Source: Candidatus Streptomyces philanthi (GTDB lineage Bacteria > Actinomycetota > Actinomycetes > Streptomycetales > Streptomycetaceae). Taken from it: a DNA stretch of 64,000 nucleotides. Each line of letters opens with the position of its first letter. Positions within the stretch are counted from its first letter, which is position 1. The translations under genes were made by a program, and so were the position numbers. This document shows, piece after piece, positions 18,853 through 28,383 of the stretch. Where the stretch lies: positions 5,439,501 to 5,503,500 of the forward strand of contig CP073042.1 in the NCBI GenBank assembly GCA_018114805.1, written 5' to 3'. The notes beneath the pieces are model-generated. The model searched no databases. It was not told where the DNA came from and worked only from the letters and a program-made list of their open reading frames with translations.

Positions 18853-19539
18853 GTGGTAGGCGTGAGTACAGCGGCCGTACCCCAGCCCCGTAGCCAAGCC
18901 GAGGTCGCCGCGCGCGCCGGACGCCGTGCCGCCGCGGGCAGGCGCACCAAGCTCAGCCTCGCCGCCGGGCTGCTGTTCGCCGCGCTCGGCGCCGCCCTGG
19001 TGCTCCTCGCCTCCGGCCGTACCTGGGCCGAGGGGAGTGCCGCCTTCGCCCAGGGCGACCTGCGTCGCACGGTCGACGGACAGGACATCACCGGCCTGCC
19101 CGGGGCGCTGGCGATCGTCGGCCTCGCGGCCCTGGTCGCGGTGTTCGCGGCGCGCGGGCTCGGCCGGTACGCGGTCGCTGGCATCCTCGCCCTGTGCGGC
19201 GTCGGCACCGCCGTCGGCTCGCTGCTGGCCCTGGACGACACCGCCGCCCTGGAGGCCAAGGCCGCCGAGACCACCGGCATCACCGACACCGCCATCCACG
19301 GCGTCACCTACACGCCCTGGCCCTGGGCGGCGTTTGCCGGCGGCGTGCTGATCTTCCTGGCCGGCCTGCTCGCACTGGGCTACGGCCGCGCCTGGCCCGC
19401 CATGTCGGGCTGGTACGAGCGCGCCGGCGGCGACCGCCCGCGCCCGCGTCGTGGCCGGCCCGCGCCCGACCCCGACCGGCCCGAGGAACTGTGGAAGGCC
19501 CTGGACCGGGGCGAGGACCCCACCGGCCGCGAGAGCTGA
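18853..19539 (+). CDS. TIGR02234 family trp-linked membrane protein
   Basis: A 228-aa protein (225 aa if GTG 18862 is used) with four hydrophobic segments: about residues 34-53, 85-103, 107-128 and 160-180, followed by a charged Arg/Pro-rich tail. Family TIGR02234 is defined by its place in actinobacterial trp operons; its function is unknown, and Trp transport or sensing is only a guess. It follows trpE by 126 bp and is followed by a strong hairpin. Confidence 0.85.
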   Translation: MVGVSTAAVPQPRSQAEVAARAGRRAAAGRRTKLSLAAGLLFAALGAALVLLASGRTWAEGSAAFAQGDLRRTVDGQDITGLPGALAIVGLAALVAVFAARGLGRYAVAGILALCGVGTAVGSLLALDDTAALEAKAAETTGITDTAIHGVTYTPWPWAAFAGGVLIFLAGLLALGYGRAWPAMSGWYERAGGDRPRPRRGRPAPDPDRPEELWKALDRGEDPTGRES

Positions 19540-19573
19540 GCCCGCACCGCGGACGCCCCCGCGTCCGGCGGGC
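19540..19573 (+). terminator. Terminator after the trpE-linked membrane gene
   Basis: GCCCGC-N4-CGGACGC-CCCC-GCGTCCG-GCGGGC forms a two-part stem of 13 pairs with a 4-base internal bulge and a 4-base loop, beginning immediately after the stop codon. It is GC-rich and without a U-run, the form common in Streptomyces. Confidence 0.75.
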
Positions 19574-19848
19574 CCTACCCAGCCCGGCCCGGCGCTCGGT
19601 TGGCGCCGGGCGTCGGCGACCCGCGGGGCACCGGCCGCCGCGTGGGTGAGCGGGGTCGTGGGCCCGGGCCCGCACGCCGGCCTGCCACTCGGCCCACCCC
19701 AGACTGATCTCGCGGCAACGCGTCAGCGACAATGGACGCACGAGCCCCATGCCCCAATCCCGGGGGCATCTCCCCGTCAACCCCGCTCAGGCTGCCTCTG
19801 GTCGCCCGGCGCGGTCGGGGGGAGCGACACAACGAACGAGGAGAACTC
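19574..19848 (+). other. Gap before the HGxxPAAW gene
   Basis: No gene can be supported in this 275-bp stretch. The last 10 bases contain the excellent ACGAGGAGA ribosome binding site of the next gene. A promoter could not be assigned. Confidence 0.4.
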
Positions 19849-20082
19849 ATGGCGGGTACCAGTCACGGACACACCCCGGCCGCCTGGACCGGCGTCACCA
19901 TCGCCTTCATCGGCTTCTGCATCGCCGGTGCGTTCACCGTGATGGCCAAGCCGGTGGGCTTCTGGGCGGGGCTCGGTGTGGTCGTGCTCGGTGGCATCGT
20001 GGGCATGGGCATGTCGGCCGCCGGCATGGGGCAGCCGAAGGGGAAGCAGCCGCACGTGGTGCAGCACGGCTCGCAGTCCTAA
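19849..20082 (+). CDS. HGxxPAAW family small membrane protein
   Basis: A 77-aa protein whose N-terminus MAGTSHGHTPAAW carries the family signature HGxxPAAW. Two hydrophobic helices follow (VTIAFIGFCIAGAFTVMA and FWAGLGVVVLGGIVGMGM), then a polar C-terminal tail with Lys and His. The ATG has AGGAG 5 bases upstream. The family is restricted to actinobacteria, lies near trp genes and has no assigned function. Confidence 0.88.
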   Translation: MAGTSHGHTPAAWTGVTIAFIGFCIAGAFTVMAKPVGFWAGLGVVVLGGIVGMGMSAAGMGQPKGKQPHVVQHGSQS

Positions 20083-20384
20083 CCGGGACCGCACTCGGGC
20101 GCGCCCCGCGCGCCGGCGTGCGACCCACGGGCCCGTGGCATCGCCCCGGGCCCGACCCGTTCCGAACGCCCCCTTGCTTCAGCGTGCCCGGCGTGCCCCC
20201 GGCGTTCTCGGCGTTCCGGGCCGGCCCGGCCGTCTGGGGCCTCCGGTTCCACCTGGAGGTCACCCCCGAGCCGCTCGACGACTGGCTCGCCGAACCCTCC
20301 TACCGCACGTAGGGCCGCCCCCGTACGGCCCCAGCCGACGCCTGTGGGGCTGCCCGCGGGCCCGTCCGGGCACAGACTCGAACC
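20083..20384 (+). other. Gap between HGxxPAAW and DUF2752 genes
   Basis: 302 bp. A plus-strand frame ends at 20312, but it has no start signal and poor codon character. Nothing supported. Confidence 0.4.
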
Positions 20385-20882
20385 GTGTCCGAGCAACTCC
20401 GCCCCGTCAGCGAGCACGGCCTCCGTGGTGCGCCGCCGCGCCGCCTGCTGGCCCCGCTCGCCGTGCTGGCGAGCGTGGTGACCGCCTTCGCGGGGGTGGC
20501 CGCGGTCGATCCGTACGAGCCGGGGCGCTACCCCGCATGCCCGATGCTCCAGTACACCGACGTGCTGTGCCCGGGCTGCGGCGGGTTGCGCAGCGCCCAC
20601 TCCGTCGCTCACGGCGACCTCGCGGCGGCGCTCGGCGCCAACGCGCTCGCGGTGGCCGGGTACGTCGCCTTCGCCACCCTGTGGACCTGCTAGTTCGTCC
20701 GCCGCGCGGTCCGGCGCCCGGCGGCCGGGCCGGGGCGCGGTGCCCGGCGCGCGCCGGGCGGGGTCGGGAGCGGGGCCGCGCGCCCCCGTGGCCAGCGCTA
20801 CCTGTGGTGGGCGGTGGGGCTCGTGGTGCTCGCCTTCACCCTCGTCCGCAACCTGCCATTCGGGACGTCGTTGGCCCCCTGA
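20385..20882 (+). pseudogene. DUF2752 membrane protein with an in-frame TAG
   Basis: GTG 20385 opens a DUF2752 protein: a first membrane segment (PLAVLASVVTAFAGVAAV), the family motif CPMLQYTDVLCPGCGGLRSAH with its conserved cysteines, and a second segment (ALAVAGYVAFATLW). A TAG at 20691-20693 interrupts codon 103. The same frame then continues with a basic loop and a third membrane segment (YLWWAVGLVVLAFTLVRNLPFG) to a TGA at 20880. The TAG reads as a TGG (Trp) changed by one base. Family members are thought to be membrane proteins of unknown function. Confidence 0.8.
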
Positions 20883-21031
20883 CGCCGGCCGGAGCGTCCG
20901 GATGGTGGCGCTGTTGTCAACCGGATGCGCGACCTCCCTCGCTCGGCAGATACCATCGCCCATGTCTGGTGATGCGATCGTCCGCCGCACCGGCGCCGAC
21001 CACCAAGCTGCATCGGAAGGGGGCCGCTCGC

Positions 21032-21841
21032 GTGAGTGTGCTCGATGAGATCATCGACGGAGTCCGTGCCGACCTCGCCGAACGGCAGGCGCGAGTCAGC
21101 CTCGACGAGCTCAAGGAGCGCGCCGCGAAGGCACCGCAGGCCAAGGACAGCGTGGCCGCGCTGAAGGGCGACAGCGTCAAGGTCATCTGCGAGGTGAAGC
21201 GCTCCAGCCCCTCCAAGGGCGCGCTCGCTGCCATCGCCGACCCCGCCGGCCTCGCCGCCGACTACGAGGCGGGCGGCGCGGCGCTGATCAGCGTGCTGAC
21301 CGAGCAGCGGCGCTTCGGCGGCTCGCTGGCCGACCTGGAGGCCGTGCGGGCCCGGGTGGACATCCCCGTGCTGCGCAAGGACTTCATCGTCACTTCGTAC
21401 CAGTTGTGGGAGGCGCGGGCGTACGGCGCCGACGTCGTCCTGCTGATCGTCGCCGCCCTCGACCAGGAGGCGCTGGTCTCGCTGATCGAGCGCGCCCAGT
21501 CGATCGGGCTCACCCCGCTCGTGGAGGTGCACGACGAGGACGAGGTCGAGCGGGCCGTGGCCGCCGGCGCGAAGATCATCGGCGTCAACGCGCGCGACCT
21601 GAAGACGCTTGAGGTGGACCGGGGCAACTTCGCCCGGATCGCCCCCGAGATCCCCTCGCACATCGTGAAGATCGCTGAGTCGGGCGTGCGCGGGCCGCAC
21701 GACCTGATCGCCTACGCGAACGAGGGCGCGGACGCCGTGCTCGTCGGCGAGTCGCTGGTCACCGGCCGCGACCCGAAGACCGCCGTGGCCGACCTGGTCG
21801 CCGCGGGCGCCCACCCCGCGCTGCGGCACGGCCGGAGCTGA
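21032..21841 (+). CDS. trpC: Indole-3-glycerol phosphate synthase
   Basis: A 269-aa (beta/alpha)8 enzyme converting CdRP to indole-3-glycerol phosphate. Catalytic residues lie in ICEVKRSSPSKG (Glu54, Lys56), LRKDFI, and later GVNARDL and KIAESGV. The GTG at 21032 gives the standard N-terminus SVLDEIIDGVRADL and is preceded by GGAAGGGGG. No Trp-rich leader peptide is visible upstream. It is followed 8 bp later by trpM. Confidence 0.96.
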   Translation: MSVLDEIIDGVRADLAERQARVSLDELKERAAKAPQAKDSVAALKGDSVKVICEVKRSSPSKGALAAIADPAGLAADYEAGGAALISVLTEQRRFGGSLADLEAVRARVDIPVLRKDFIVTSYQLWEARAYGADVVLLIVAALDQEALVSLIERAQSIGLTPLVEVHDEDEVERAVAAGAKIIGVNARDLKTLEVDRGNFARIAPEIPSHIVKIAESGVRGPHDLIAYANEGADAVLVGESLVTGRDPKTAVADLVAAGAHPALRHGRS

Positions 21842-21849
21842 TCCCCGCC

Positions 21850-22017
21850 GTGTCCGCCGCCCCCGCCGAGCCCGACCGCCGCGCGTTGCCTCCCTGGCAC
21901 CGCGGCTGCCGGGCGCCCGCCCGCCGGGTGCGGGGCCGCCGGGTGCGCTACCACATCGGCAGCGAGCCGGGCCAGGTCAACGGCCGTCGATGGCCGGGGG
22001 CGCGCACCGGCCGCTGA
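21850..22017 (+). CDS. trpM: Tryptophan biosynthesis modulator TrpM
   Basis: A 55-aa Arg-rich protein between trpC and trpB. The conserved core CRAPARRVRGRRVRYHIG, then EPGQVNGRRW, matches the small TrpM/TrpX proteins of Streptomyces trpC-trpM-trpB-trpA clusters. In S. coelicolor TrpM has been reported to modulate tryptophan production and differentiation. GTG start 8 bp after the trpC stop, so very likely cotranscribed. It is short enough to be missed by gene finders. The identification rests on position and remembered sequence. Confidence 0.85.
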   Translation: MSAAPAEPDRRALPPWHRGCRAPARRVRGRRVRYHIGSEPGQVNGRRWPGARTGR

Positions 22018-22336
22018 GCCGCACCGCGCCCCGCCACCGCACGCACCCGTCACCCATGCCCAGCCCTCCGGCGGCCACCGGCCCCGGGCGGCGCGGCCGT
22101 GGGCCGTGTCGCGCGGTCGGCGCGACCGGTCGGCGCGGCGCCGGCAGGCCGTACGCCCCGGCGCGCCCTGCCGCCCGCCACAGCGCCGGCGTGCGGCCCC
22201 CCGTGACGTTTCGTGTCCCCACCCCTCCCGCCCCGCCGCCCTCCCGCGATCCCGCGGTGGGCCGGCCGCCCCGCGTGCCGTGCCGGCCGTGGCGTGACAT
22301 CCACGGGGTGCCAGCCCCGTTCGAGGAGCACACCGA
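22018..22336 (+). other. trpM-trpB intergenic region
   Basis: 319 bp with many overlapping GC-rich inverted repeats but no run of Trp codons, no T-box-like motif and no convincing gene. The end contains CGAGGAG, the ribosome binding site of trpB. An internal promoter for trpBA is possible but not readable. Confidence 0.4.
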
Positions 22337-23604
<1,268 letters not shown>

Positions 23605-23608
<4 letters not shown>

Positions 23609-24420
23609 GCGGCAACATCACCCTGCTGAGCGACGTGCTCGCGCGGGCCAAGGCCGAGGACCGGGCCTCGCTGGTCGGCTACCTGCCGGCCGGCTTCCCC
23701 ACCGTGCACGACGGCGTGCGCGCCATCTCCGCGATGGTCGAGGGCGGCTGCGACCTCGTGGAGGTGGGCCTGCCGCACAGCGACCCGGTCCTGGACGGCC
23801 CCGTCATCCAGACCGCCGACGACATCGCGCTGCGCGCCGGCGTCAGGATCGTCGACGTGATCCGCACGGTCCGCGAGGTGCACGCGGCCACCGGCGCGCC
23901 GGTGCTGTGCATGACGTACTGCAACCCGGTGGACCGCTACGGCGTCGAGCGGTTCGCCGCCGAACTCGCCGAGGCGGGCGGCGCCGGCTGCATCCTGCCC
24001 GACCTGCCGGTGCAAGAGTCCGGGCCCTGGCGGGAGGCGGCGAAGCGGCACGGCCTGGCCACCGTCTTCGTCGTCGCGCCGAGCAGCCGCGACGAACGCC
24101 TGGCCAAGATCACGGCGGCCGGCAGCGGCTTCGTGTACACGGCCTCGCTCATGGGCGTCACCGGAACCCGCGAGTCGGTCGGCCGCGAGGCCCAGGAGCT
24201 GGTGGAGCGCACCCGGGCCAGCGCCGAGCTGCCGGTGTGCGTGGGCCTCGGCGTCTCCAACGCGGAACAGGCCGCCGAGGTGGCCCAGTTCGCGGACGGC
24301 GTGATCGTCGGGTCGGCGTTCGTCAAGGAGCTGCTCCAGGCGCCCGACGTGGAGGCGGGCCTGGCCGGCGTGCGCGCGCTCGCGGCCGACCTGGCCAAGG
24401 GCGTACGCCAGCGCGCCTGA
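23605..24420 (+). CDS. trpA: Tryptophan synthase alpha subunit
   Basis: A 271-aa subunit that cleaves indole-3-glycerol phosphate to indole and G3P. The catalytic acids are Glu53 (LVEVGLPHSDP) and Asp64 (VLDGPVIQ). GYLPAGFP, MTYCNPV, GCILPDLPVQES and LGVSNAEQA are family landmarks. It is the last gene of the trp cluster and is followed by a strong terminator. Confidence 0.97.
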
Positions 24421-24447
24421 CGCCACCGGCGCACGGCCGGTCCCACC

Positions 24448-24482
24448 CCGCACCCCGGGCAGCCCCGCTGTCCGGGGTGCGG
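24448..24482 (+). terminator. trp operon terminator
   Basis: An 11-bp perfect stem, CCGCACCCCGG at 24448-24458 and CCGGGGTGCGG at 24472-24482, with a 13-base loop, 28 bp after the trpA stop. Confidence 0.8.
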
Positions 24483-24546
24483 TCGTTCCCGGCGCGGGCG
24501 GGGCGGGGTCCGGTCGCCGTCCGGGGGTGTGGTGCGCGCCTCGCGG

Positions 24547-24590
24547 TGTCAACCACGGTTGACATGAGCCGAGTGTCAACGTAGGTTGAC
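24547..24590 (+). promoter_or_regulatory. Leaderless promoter overlapped by two operators
   Basis: A textbook promoter, TTGACA (24559-24564), 17-bp spacer, TAGGTT (24582-24587), ends 6 bases before the ATG at 24594, so the mRNA should be leaderless. Two inverted repeats coincide with it: TGTCAACC-AC-GGTTGACA at 24547-24564, whose right arm is the -35, and GTCAAC-GTAG-GTTGAC at 24575-24590, whose centre and right arm form the -10. The shared half-site is GTCAAC and the site centres are about 27 bp apart. Binding at either site would block RNA polymerase. The adjacent HTH protein is the obvious candidate repressor. Confidence 0.85.
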
Positions 24591-24593
24591 GTC

Positions 24594-24803
24594 ATGACTG
24601 AGGCAACCGATCTCGCCCAGCAGGCGGGCGATCGCGACCCGCGGGTCGGACTGCGCGCGGTGGCCGCGCTGCGACGGCTGGTGGAGCAGTTGGAGGCCGT
24701 CCAGGTGTGCGGCGCCCGGGCCCGGGGCTGGTCGTGGCAGGAGATCGCCAGCGAACTCGGGGTCAGCCGGCAGGCCGTGCACAAGAAACACGGGAGGCAT
24801 TGA
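24594..24803 (+). CDS. Small HTH protein, likely autorepressor
   Basis: A 69-aa protein with an N-terminal helical segment (GLRAVAALRRLVEQLEAVQV) and a clear helix-turn-helix at the C-terminus (SWQEIASELGVSRQAVHKKH). It has no sensor domain. The ATG lies 6 bases after a -10 element and has no Shine-Dalgarno, so translation is probably leaderless. The stop is 2 bp before the start of a Clp-N-domain gene, so both form one unit. Most likely it binds the tandem GTCAAC-N4-GTTGAC operator in front of it. Confidence 0.85.
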   Translation: MTEATDLAQQAGDRDPRVGLRAVAALRRLVEQLEAVQVCGARARGWSWQEIASELGVSRQAVHKKHGRH

Positions 24804-24805
24804 CG

Positions 24806-25384
24806 ATGTTCGAGAAGTTCAGCCAGAGCGCCCGCGCCGCCGTGGAGGGCGCGGTCGGCCACGCGGAGCGCGCCGACGCGCCCACCATCACCGAGGAGCG
24901 CTTACTGCTCGCCCTCCTCGACCTCGTCGAGCCGGGCCAGTCGCCGGGCGCCCGCGCCCTGCTCGCGCTCGGCGTCGACCAGCGGCGTACGGAACTCACG
25001 ACCGCGCTGCGCGAGGCCAGGCGGGTGGGCGGGCTCTCGCGCGCCGACATCGCGGCCCTGGCCCGGCTCTGCATCGACGTCGGCGAGGTCGTCGCCCGGG
25101 TCGAGGAGGCGCACGGGCCCGACGCGCTGGCCGCCGAGCGCGGGCCGCGATGGTGGTGGCCGCGTGGGCACCGGCCGTTCTCGCGCGAGGCCAAGTCGTC
25201 ACTCGAACGCGCGCTACGGGCCGCCCAGGGCCGTGGCGACCGGCAGATCGGCGACGAGCACCTGTTGCTCGGGCTCCCCGCAGGGCCCGGCGTGGTGGGC
25301 GACGTCATGGCCGAGCACGGGGCCTCCCGCGCCGAGATCGAGCGCGCGCTCGCCGTGCCGCATCCGGGGCGCGCGGCGAGCTGA
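24806..25384 (+). CDS. Clp N-terminal-domain protein without ATPase
   Basis: A 192-aa protein made of two Clp-N repeats: residues 1-70 (MFEKFSQSARAAVEGAVGHA, ITEERLLLALL) and about 115-190 (FSREAKSSLERALRAAQGR, IGDEHLLLGL, VMAEHGASRAEIERAL). AAA+ and ClpP-binding parts are absent, so it cannot unfold proteins itself. A role as decoy, adaptor or inhibitor of ClpC is an inference. Codon 33 is TTA (24902-24904), which in Streptomyces needs the bldA tRNA, implying expression late in development. GGGAGG precedes the ATG; an upstream TTG in frame is an alternative start. Confidence 0.88.
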   Translation: MFEKFSQSARAAVEGAVGHAERADAPTITEERLLLALLDLVEPGQSPGARALLALGVDQRRTELTTALREARRVGGLSRADIAALARLCIDVGEVVARVEEAHGPDALAAERGPRWWWPRGHRPFSREAKSSLERALRAAQGRGDRQIGDEHLLLGLPAGPGVVGDVMAEHGASRAEIERALAVPHPGRAAS

Positions 25385-25532
25385 CCCGGCCACGCCACCG
25401 GGTGGGCGGCCCCCGCGGTGGAGCCGGGCCCGCCACGGCCCGCCCCGCGCGGGAACGCCCGCCCATCGCTCGATCGGGCGAATACCGGGCGCCGGAGCGC
25501 AGCCCCGCTCGGTCGTCTCGTTGTGCACGGGC

Positions 25533-26318
25533 GTGAGTCACAACCGTAAGGACAAGCGCAGCGCCCGCGAGCGGCTGCAGGAACAGCGCGCGAAGGACGA
25601 GGCGCGACAGAAGCGGAAGCGCACCTACATCGCGGCCGGGGTCATCGTCGCGGTGCTCGGCGCGGTGGGCGGCATCGGCGCCCTGATCGCCAGCCAGAGC
25701 GACGACGAAGCGGACGCGCGGGGCCCGGTGGTCGACCCCAAGGGCGCCACGGGCGAGAAGCGGGTGGCCATCCCGGCCGGCGCGGCCGACGCGCCCGCGA
25801 CCCTCACCGTGTTCGAGGACTTCCGCTGCCCGGGCTGCGCCGGCTTCGAGAATGGCTTCCGCGAGACGATCACCGACCTGCGCGAGGCGGGCCAGCTCAG
25901 GATCGAGTACCACCTGGTCCGGCTGATCGACGGGAACATGGGCGGCAGCGGATCGCTGCGCGCGGCCAACGCCGCCGCCTGCGCCCAGGATGCCGGGAAG
26001 TTCCCCGCCTACCACGACCTGCTCTACCAGAACCAGCCACGCGAGCAGGACGACGCGTTCGCCGACCGGGGTCGCCTGATCGAGCTGGCGGGCAAGGTGT
26101 CGGGCCTCGACACCCCTGCTTTCCGGGCCTGCGTGAACAAGGGCACCCACGACAGCTGGGTGCAGAAGGTGGACAAGGCGTTCGAGAAGTCGGGCCACGG
26201 GGCCACGCCGACCGTCCTGCTCGACGGCGAGAACGTCTACGGGGACCAGGACGACCCGCTGACCCCGGAGAAGCTGCGGAAGGAGGTGGCGGAGGCGGCC
26301 AGGAAGAAGGGCCGCTGA
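25533..26318 (+). CDS. Membrane-anchored DsbA-like thioredoxin-fold protein
   Basis: A 261-aa protein: basic, charged cytoplasmic N-terminus (residues 1-30), one membrane anchor (31-53) and an extracytoplasmic DsbA-like domain with active site CPGC (Cys99, Cys102) in TVFEDFRCPGC. The cis-Pro loop is GATPTVLLDG. It resembles actinobacterial Thioredoxin_4 disulfide oxidoreductases. It precedes lgt by 98 bp, a common actinobacterial neighbourhood for secretion and cell-envelope functions. GTG 25533 is chosen because it gives the usual SHNRKDKRSARERL start. Confidence 0.88.
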   Translation: MSHNRKDKRSARERLQEQRAKDEARQKRKRTYIAAGVIVAVLGAVGGIGALIASQSDDEADARGPVVDPKGATGEKRVAIPAGAADAPATLTVFEDFRCPGCAGFENGFRETITDLREAGQLRIEYHLVRLIDGNMGGSGSLRAANAAACAQDAGKFPAYHDLLYQNQPREQDDAFADRGRLIELAGKVSGLDTPAFRACVNKGTHDSWVQKVDKAFEKSGHGATPTVLLDGENVYGDQDDPLTPEKLRKEVAEAARKKGR

Positions 26319-26416
26319 CCGACGTCGGACCGGGCCCCGCCCGTGGCCCGTTATGCAGCCGTTGTGCCGGGTGGGTTGCCGCGCTTCCCGCCCGGCAGGG
26401 TAGCGTCACCCCTGTC

Positions 26417-27409
26417 ATGGACCTCGCTTACATCCCCAGCCCCTCATCCGGCGTGATCGACCTCGGGCCGATCCCGCTGCGCGGCTACGCGTTCTGCATC
26501 ATCATCGGCGTCTTCGTCGCGGTCTGGTACCACGGGCGGCGCTGGGTCGCCCGTGGTGGTCAGGTCGGCACGGTGGCCGACATCGCCGTCTGGGCCGTGC
26601 CCTTCGGCCTGGTCGGCGGTCGGCTGTACCACGTCATCACCGACTACCAGCTCTACTTCGGTGAGGGCGAGGACTGGGTCGACGCCTTCAAGATCTGGCA
26701 GGGCGGCCTCGGTATCTGGGGCGCCATCGCGCTCGGCGCGCTCGGCGCGTGGATCGGCTGTCGCCGCCGGGGCATCCCGATGCCGGCGTACGCGGACGCG
26801 CTCGCCCCGGGCATCGCCCTCGCCCAGGCGATCGGCCGCTGGGGCAACTGGTTCAACCAGGAACTCTTCGGCAAGGCGACCGACCTCCCGTGGGCGCTGA
26901 AGATCGACGCGGACAGTGACACCGGCACCCTCGCCGGCACCTACCACCCGACGTTCCTGTACGAGTCGCTGTGGTGCGTGGGCGTGGCGCTGCTGGTGAT
27001 CTGGGCGGACCGGCGCTTCACCCTCGGCCACGGCCGGGCCTTCGCGCTGTACGTCGCGGCGTACACGGTGGGCCGGTTCTGGATCGAGTACCTGCGCGTC
27101 GACGACGCGCACGAGGTGCTCGGCCTGCGGCTGAACAACTGGACCTCGATCGTCGTCTTCCTGGCGGCGGTGGCCTACATGGTGATCTCCGCGCGACACA
27201 GCCCGGGCCGCGAGGCGGTGGTCGAGCCGGCCGCGGTGGGCGACGGCGGCGACTCGTCGGACGGCGGGCCCGCGGTCGCGAAGCCGGCACCGGCCGGCGC
27301 GTCCCCGGTCACCACGGTGAAGGAGTCGAGGGGCGCGCCCGCGTCGTCGGCTGACGAGGGCGGGGCGACCGGCGGGGCCGGGGACGCCGCCCCGTCGAAG
27401 AAGGGCTGA
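26417..27409 (+). CDS. lgt: Prolipoprotein diacylglyceryl transferase
   Basis: A 330-aa, seven-segment membrane enzyme that transfers diacylglycerol from phosphatidylglycerol to the lipobox Cys of prolipoproteins. The Lgt signature GRWGNWFNQELFG spans residues 140-152. Other conserved spots are IPLRGYAFCIIIG, GGRLYHVITDY, WQGGLGIWGA and TVGRFWIEYLRVD. After the last membrane segment a ~60-residue Ala/Gly/Pro-rich tail follows, typical of actinobacterial Lgt. Two hairpins lie after the gene. Confidence 0.96.
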   Translation: MDLAYIPSPSSGVIDLGPIPLRGYAFCIIIGVFVAVWYHGRRWVARGGQVGTVADIAVWAVPFGLVGGRLYHVITDYQLYFGEGEDWVDAFKIWQGGLGIWGAIALGALGAWIGCRRRGIPMPAYADALAPGIALAQAIGRWGNWFNQELFGKATDLPWALKIDADSDTGTLAGTYHPTFLYESLWCVGVALLVIWADRRFTLGHGRAFALYVAAYTVGRFWIEYLRVDDAHEVLGLRLNNWTSIVVFLAAVAYMVISARHSPGREAVVEPAAVGDGGDSSDGGPAVAKPAPAGASPVTTVKESRGAPASSADEGGATGGAGDAAPSKKG

Positions 27410-27443
27410 GGCCCGGGCGGGAGCGCCCGCGGCGAGCGACACG

Positions 27444-27475
27444 GAGGCCGTCGGACCGAAGGGTCCGGGGGCCTC
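27444..27475 (+). terminator. Terminator after lgt
   Basis: A stem of GAGGCC and GGACC pairing with GGTCC and GGCCTC around a GAAG tetraloop, with small internal bulges. It begins 34 bp after the lgt stop codon. Confidence 0.75.
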
Positions 27476-27491
27476 GCGCGTGCGCCGGGCT

Positions 27492-27515
27492 CCCCCGGGT
27501 TGCTCACCCCGGGGG
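27492..27515. terminator. Second hairpin after lgt
   Basis: CCCCCGGG at 27492-27499 pairs with CCCGGGGG at 27508-27515 around an 8-base loop. It closely follows the first hairpin and may reinforce termination or be part of the leader of the next gene. Confidence 0.5.
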
Positions 27516-27652
27516 ACGGGGAGCGCGTTCGCGCAGGTCAGCGAGGTAAGTTCGGCCTTCCTTGCTGGCGGCGACGGGGAATTCGAGCGTACTTTCGCGG
27601 CGTTGGCGGCGGATGAGTCCTCCGTCGCTGTGTGAAGGGAGAGCTCTACCCC

Positions 27653-28383
27653 ATGTCCGTCATCGTCGCCGCGGAACCGCCCCATGTCGCCCACCGTGAC
27701 AACTACACCCACCGTGACGTCAACTGCGGCTGGCTGCGGCCGGTGGTCTTCGGCGCCATGGACGGCCTCGTCTCCAACCTGGCCCTGATGACCGGTGTCG
27801 CGGGCGGTGCCGTAAGCCAGCAGACGATCGTGATCACCGGCCTCGCCGGGCTCGCGGCCGGCGCGTTCTCGATGGCCGCTGGGGAGTACACGTCGGTGGC
27901 CTCGCAGCGCGAACTTGTGCTGGCCGAGTTGGAGGTCGAGCGCCGCGAGCTGCGCAAGCACCCGGGCGACGAGATGCTGGAGCTGGCGGCCCTGTACGAG
28001 TCGCGCGGGGTCGACCGGCGCTCGCCCGCGAGGTGGCCAGGCAGCTCTCGGCGGACCCGGAGCGGGCGCTCGAGGTGCACGCCCGCGAGGAGCTGGGCGT
28101 GGACCCGGACGACCTGCCCTCGCCGCTGACGGCGGCGCTCTCCTCGTTCGGCGCCTTCGCGCTGGGCGCCCTGCTGCCCGTGCTGCCGTACTTGCTCGGC
28201 GCCTCGTCCCTGTGGCCCGCCGTCCTGCTGGCGCTGGTCGGGCTGTTCGGTTGCGGCGCCGTCGTGGCGCGGGTGACGGCCCGGACGTGGTGGTTCAGCG
28301 GCCTGCGGCAACTGGCGCTCGGCGGGGCCGCAGCCGGCGTGACGTACGCCCTCGGTACCTTGTTCGGAACGGCCGTCGGGTGA
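27653..28383 (+). pseudogene. VIT1/CCC1 family transporter, one frameshift
   Basis: From ATG 27653 the frame gives the VIT1/CCC1 family N-terminus: HRDVNCGWLRPVVFGAMDGLVSNLALM, first membrane helices (IVITGLAGLAAGAFSMAAGEYTSV) and the cytoplasmic metal-binding helix (ELEVERRELRKHPGDE). Near 28017 the homologous reading shifts one frame (VDR then ALAREVARQLSADPERALEVH), continuing through three more membrane segments to a stop at 28383. Total about 243 aa, the family length. These transporters move Fe2+/Mn2+. One base in a GGCGC context explains the break. Confidence 0.85.

Noticed and set aside
16480..19299. Very long minus-strand open frame opposite trpE
   Set aside because: It is a shadow of the GC-rich coding strand: no ribosome binding site, no family motifs and codon bias that fits trpE on the other strand. 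The same holds for long frames opposite hisD, gltB and trpC.
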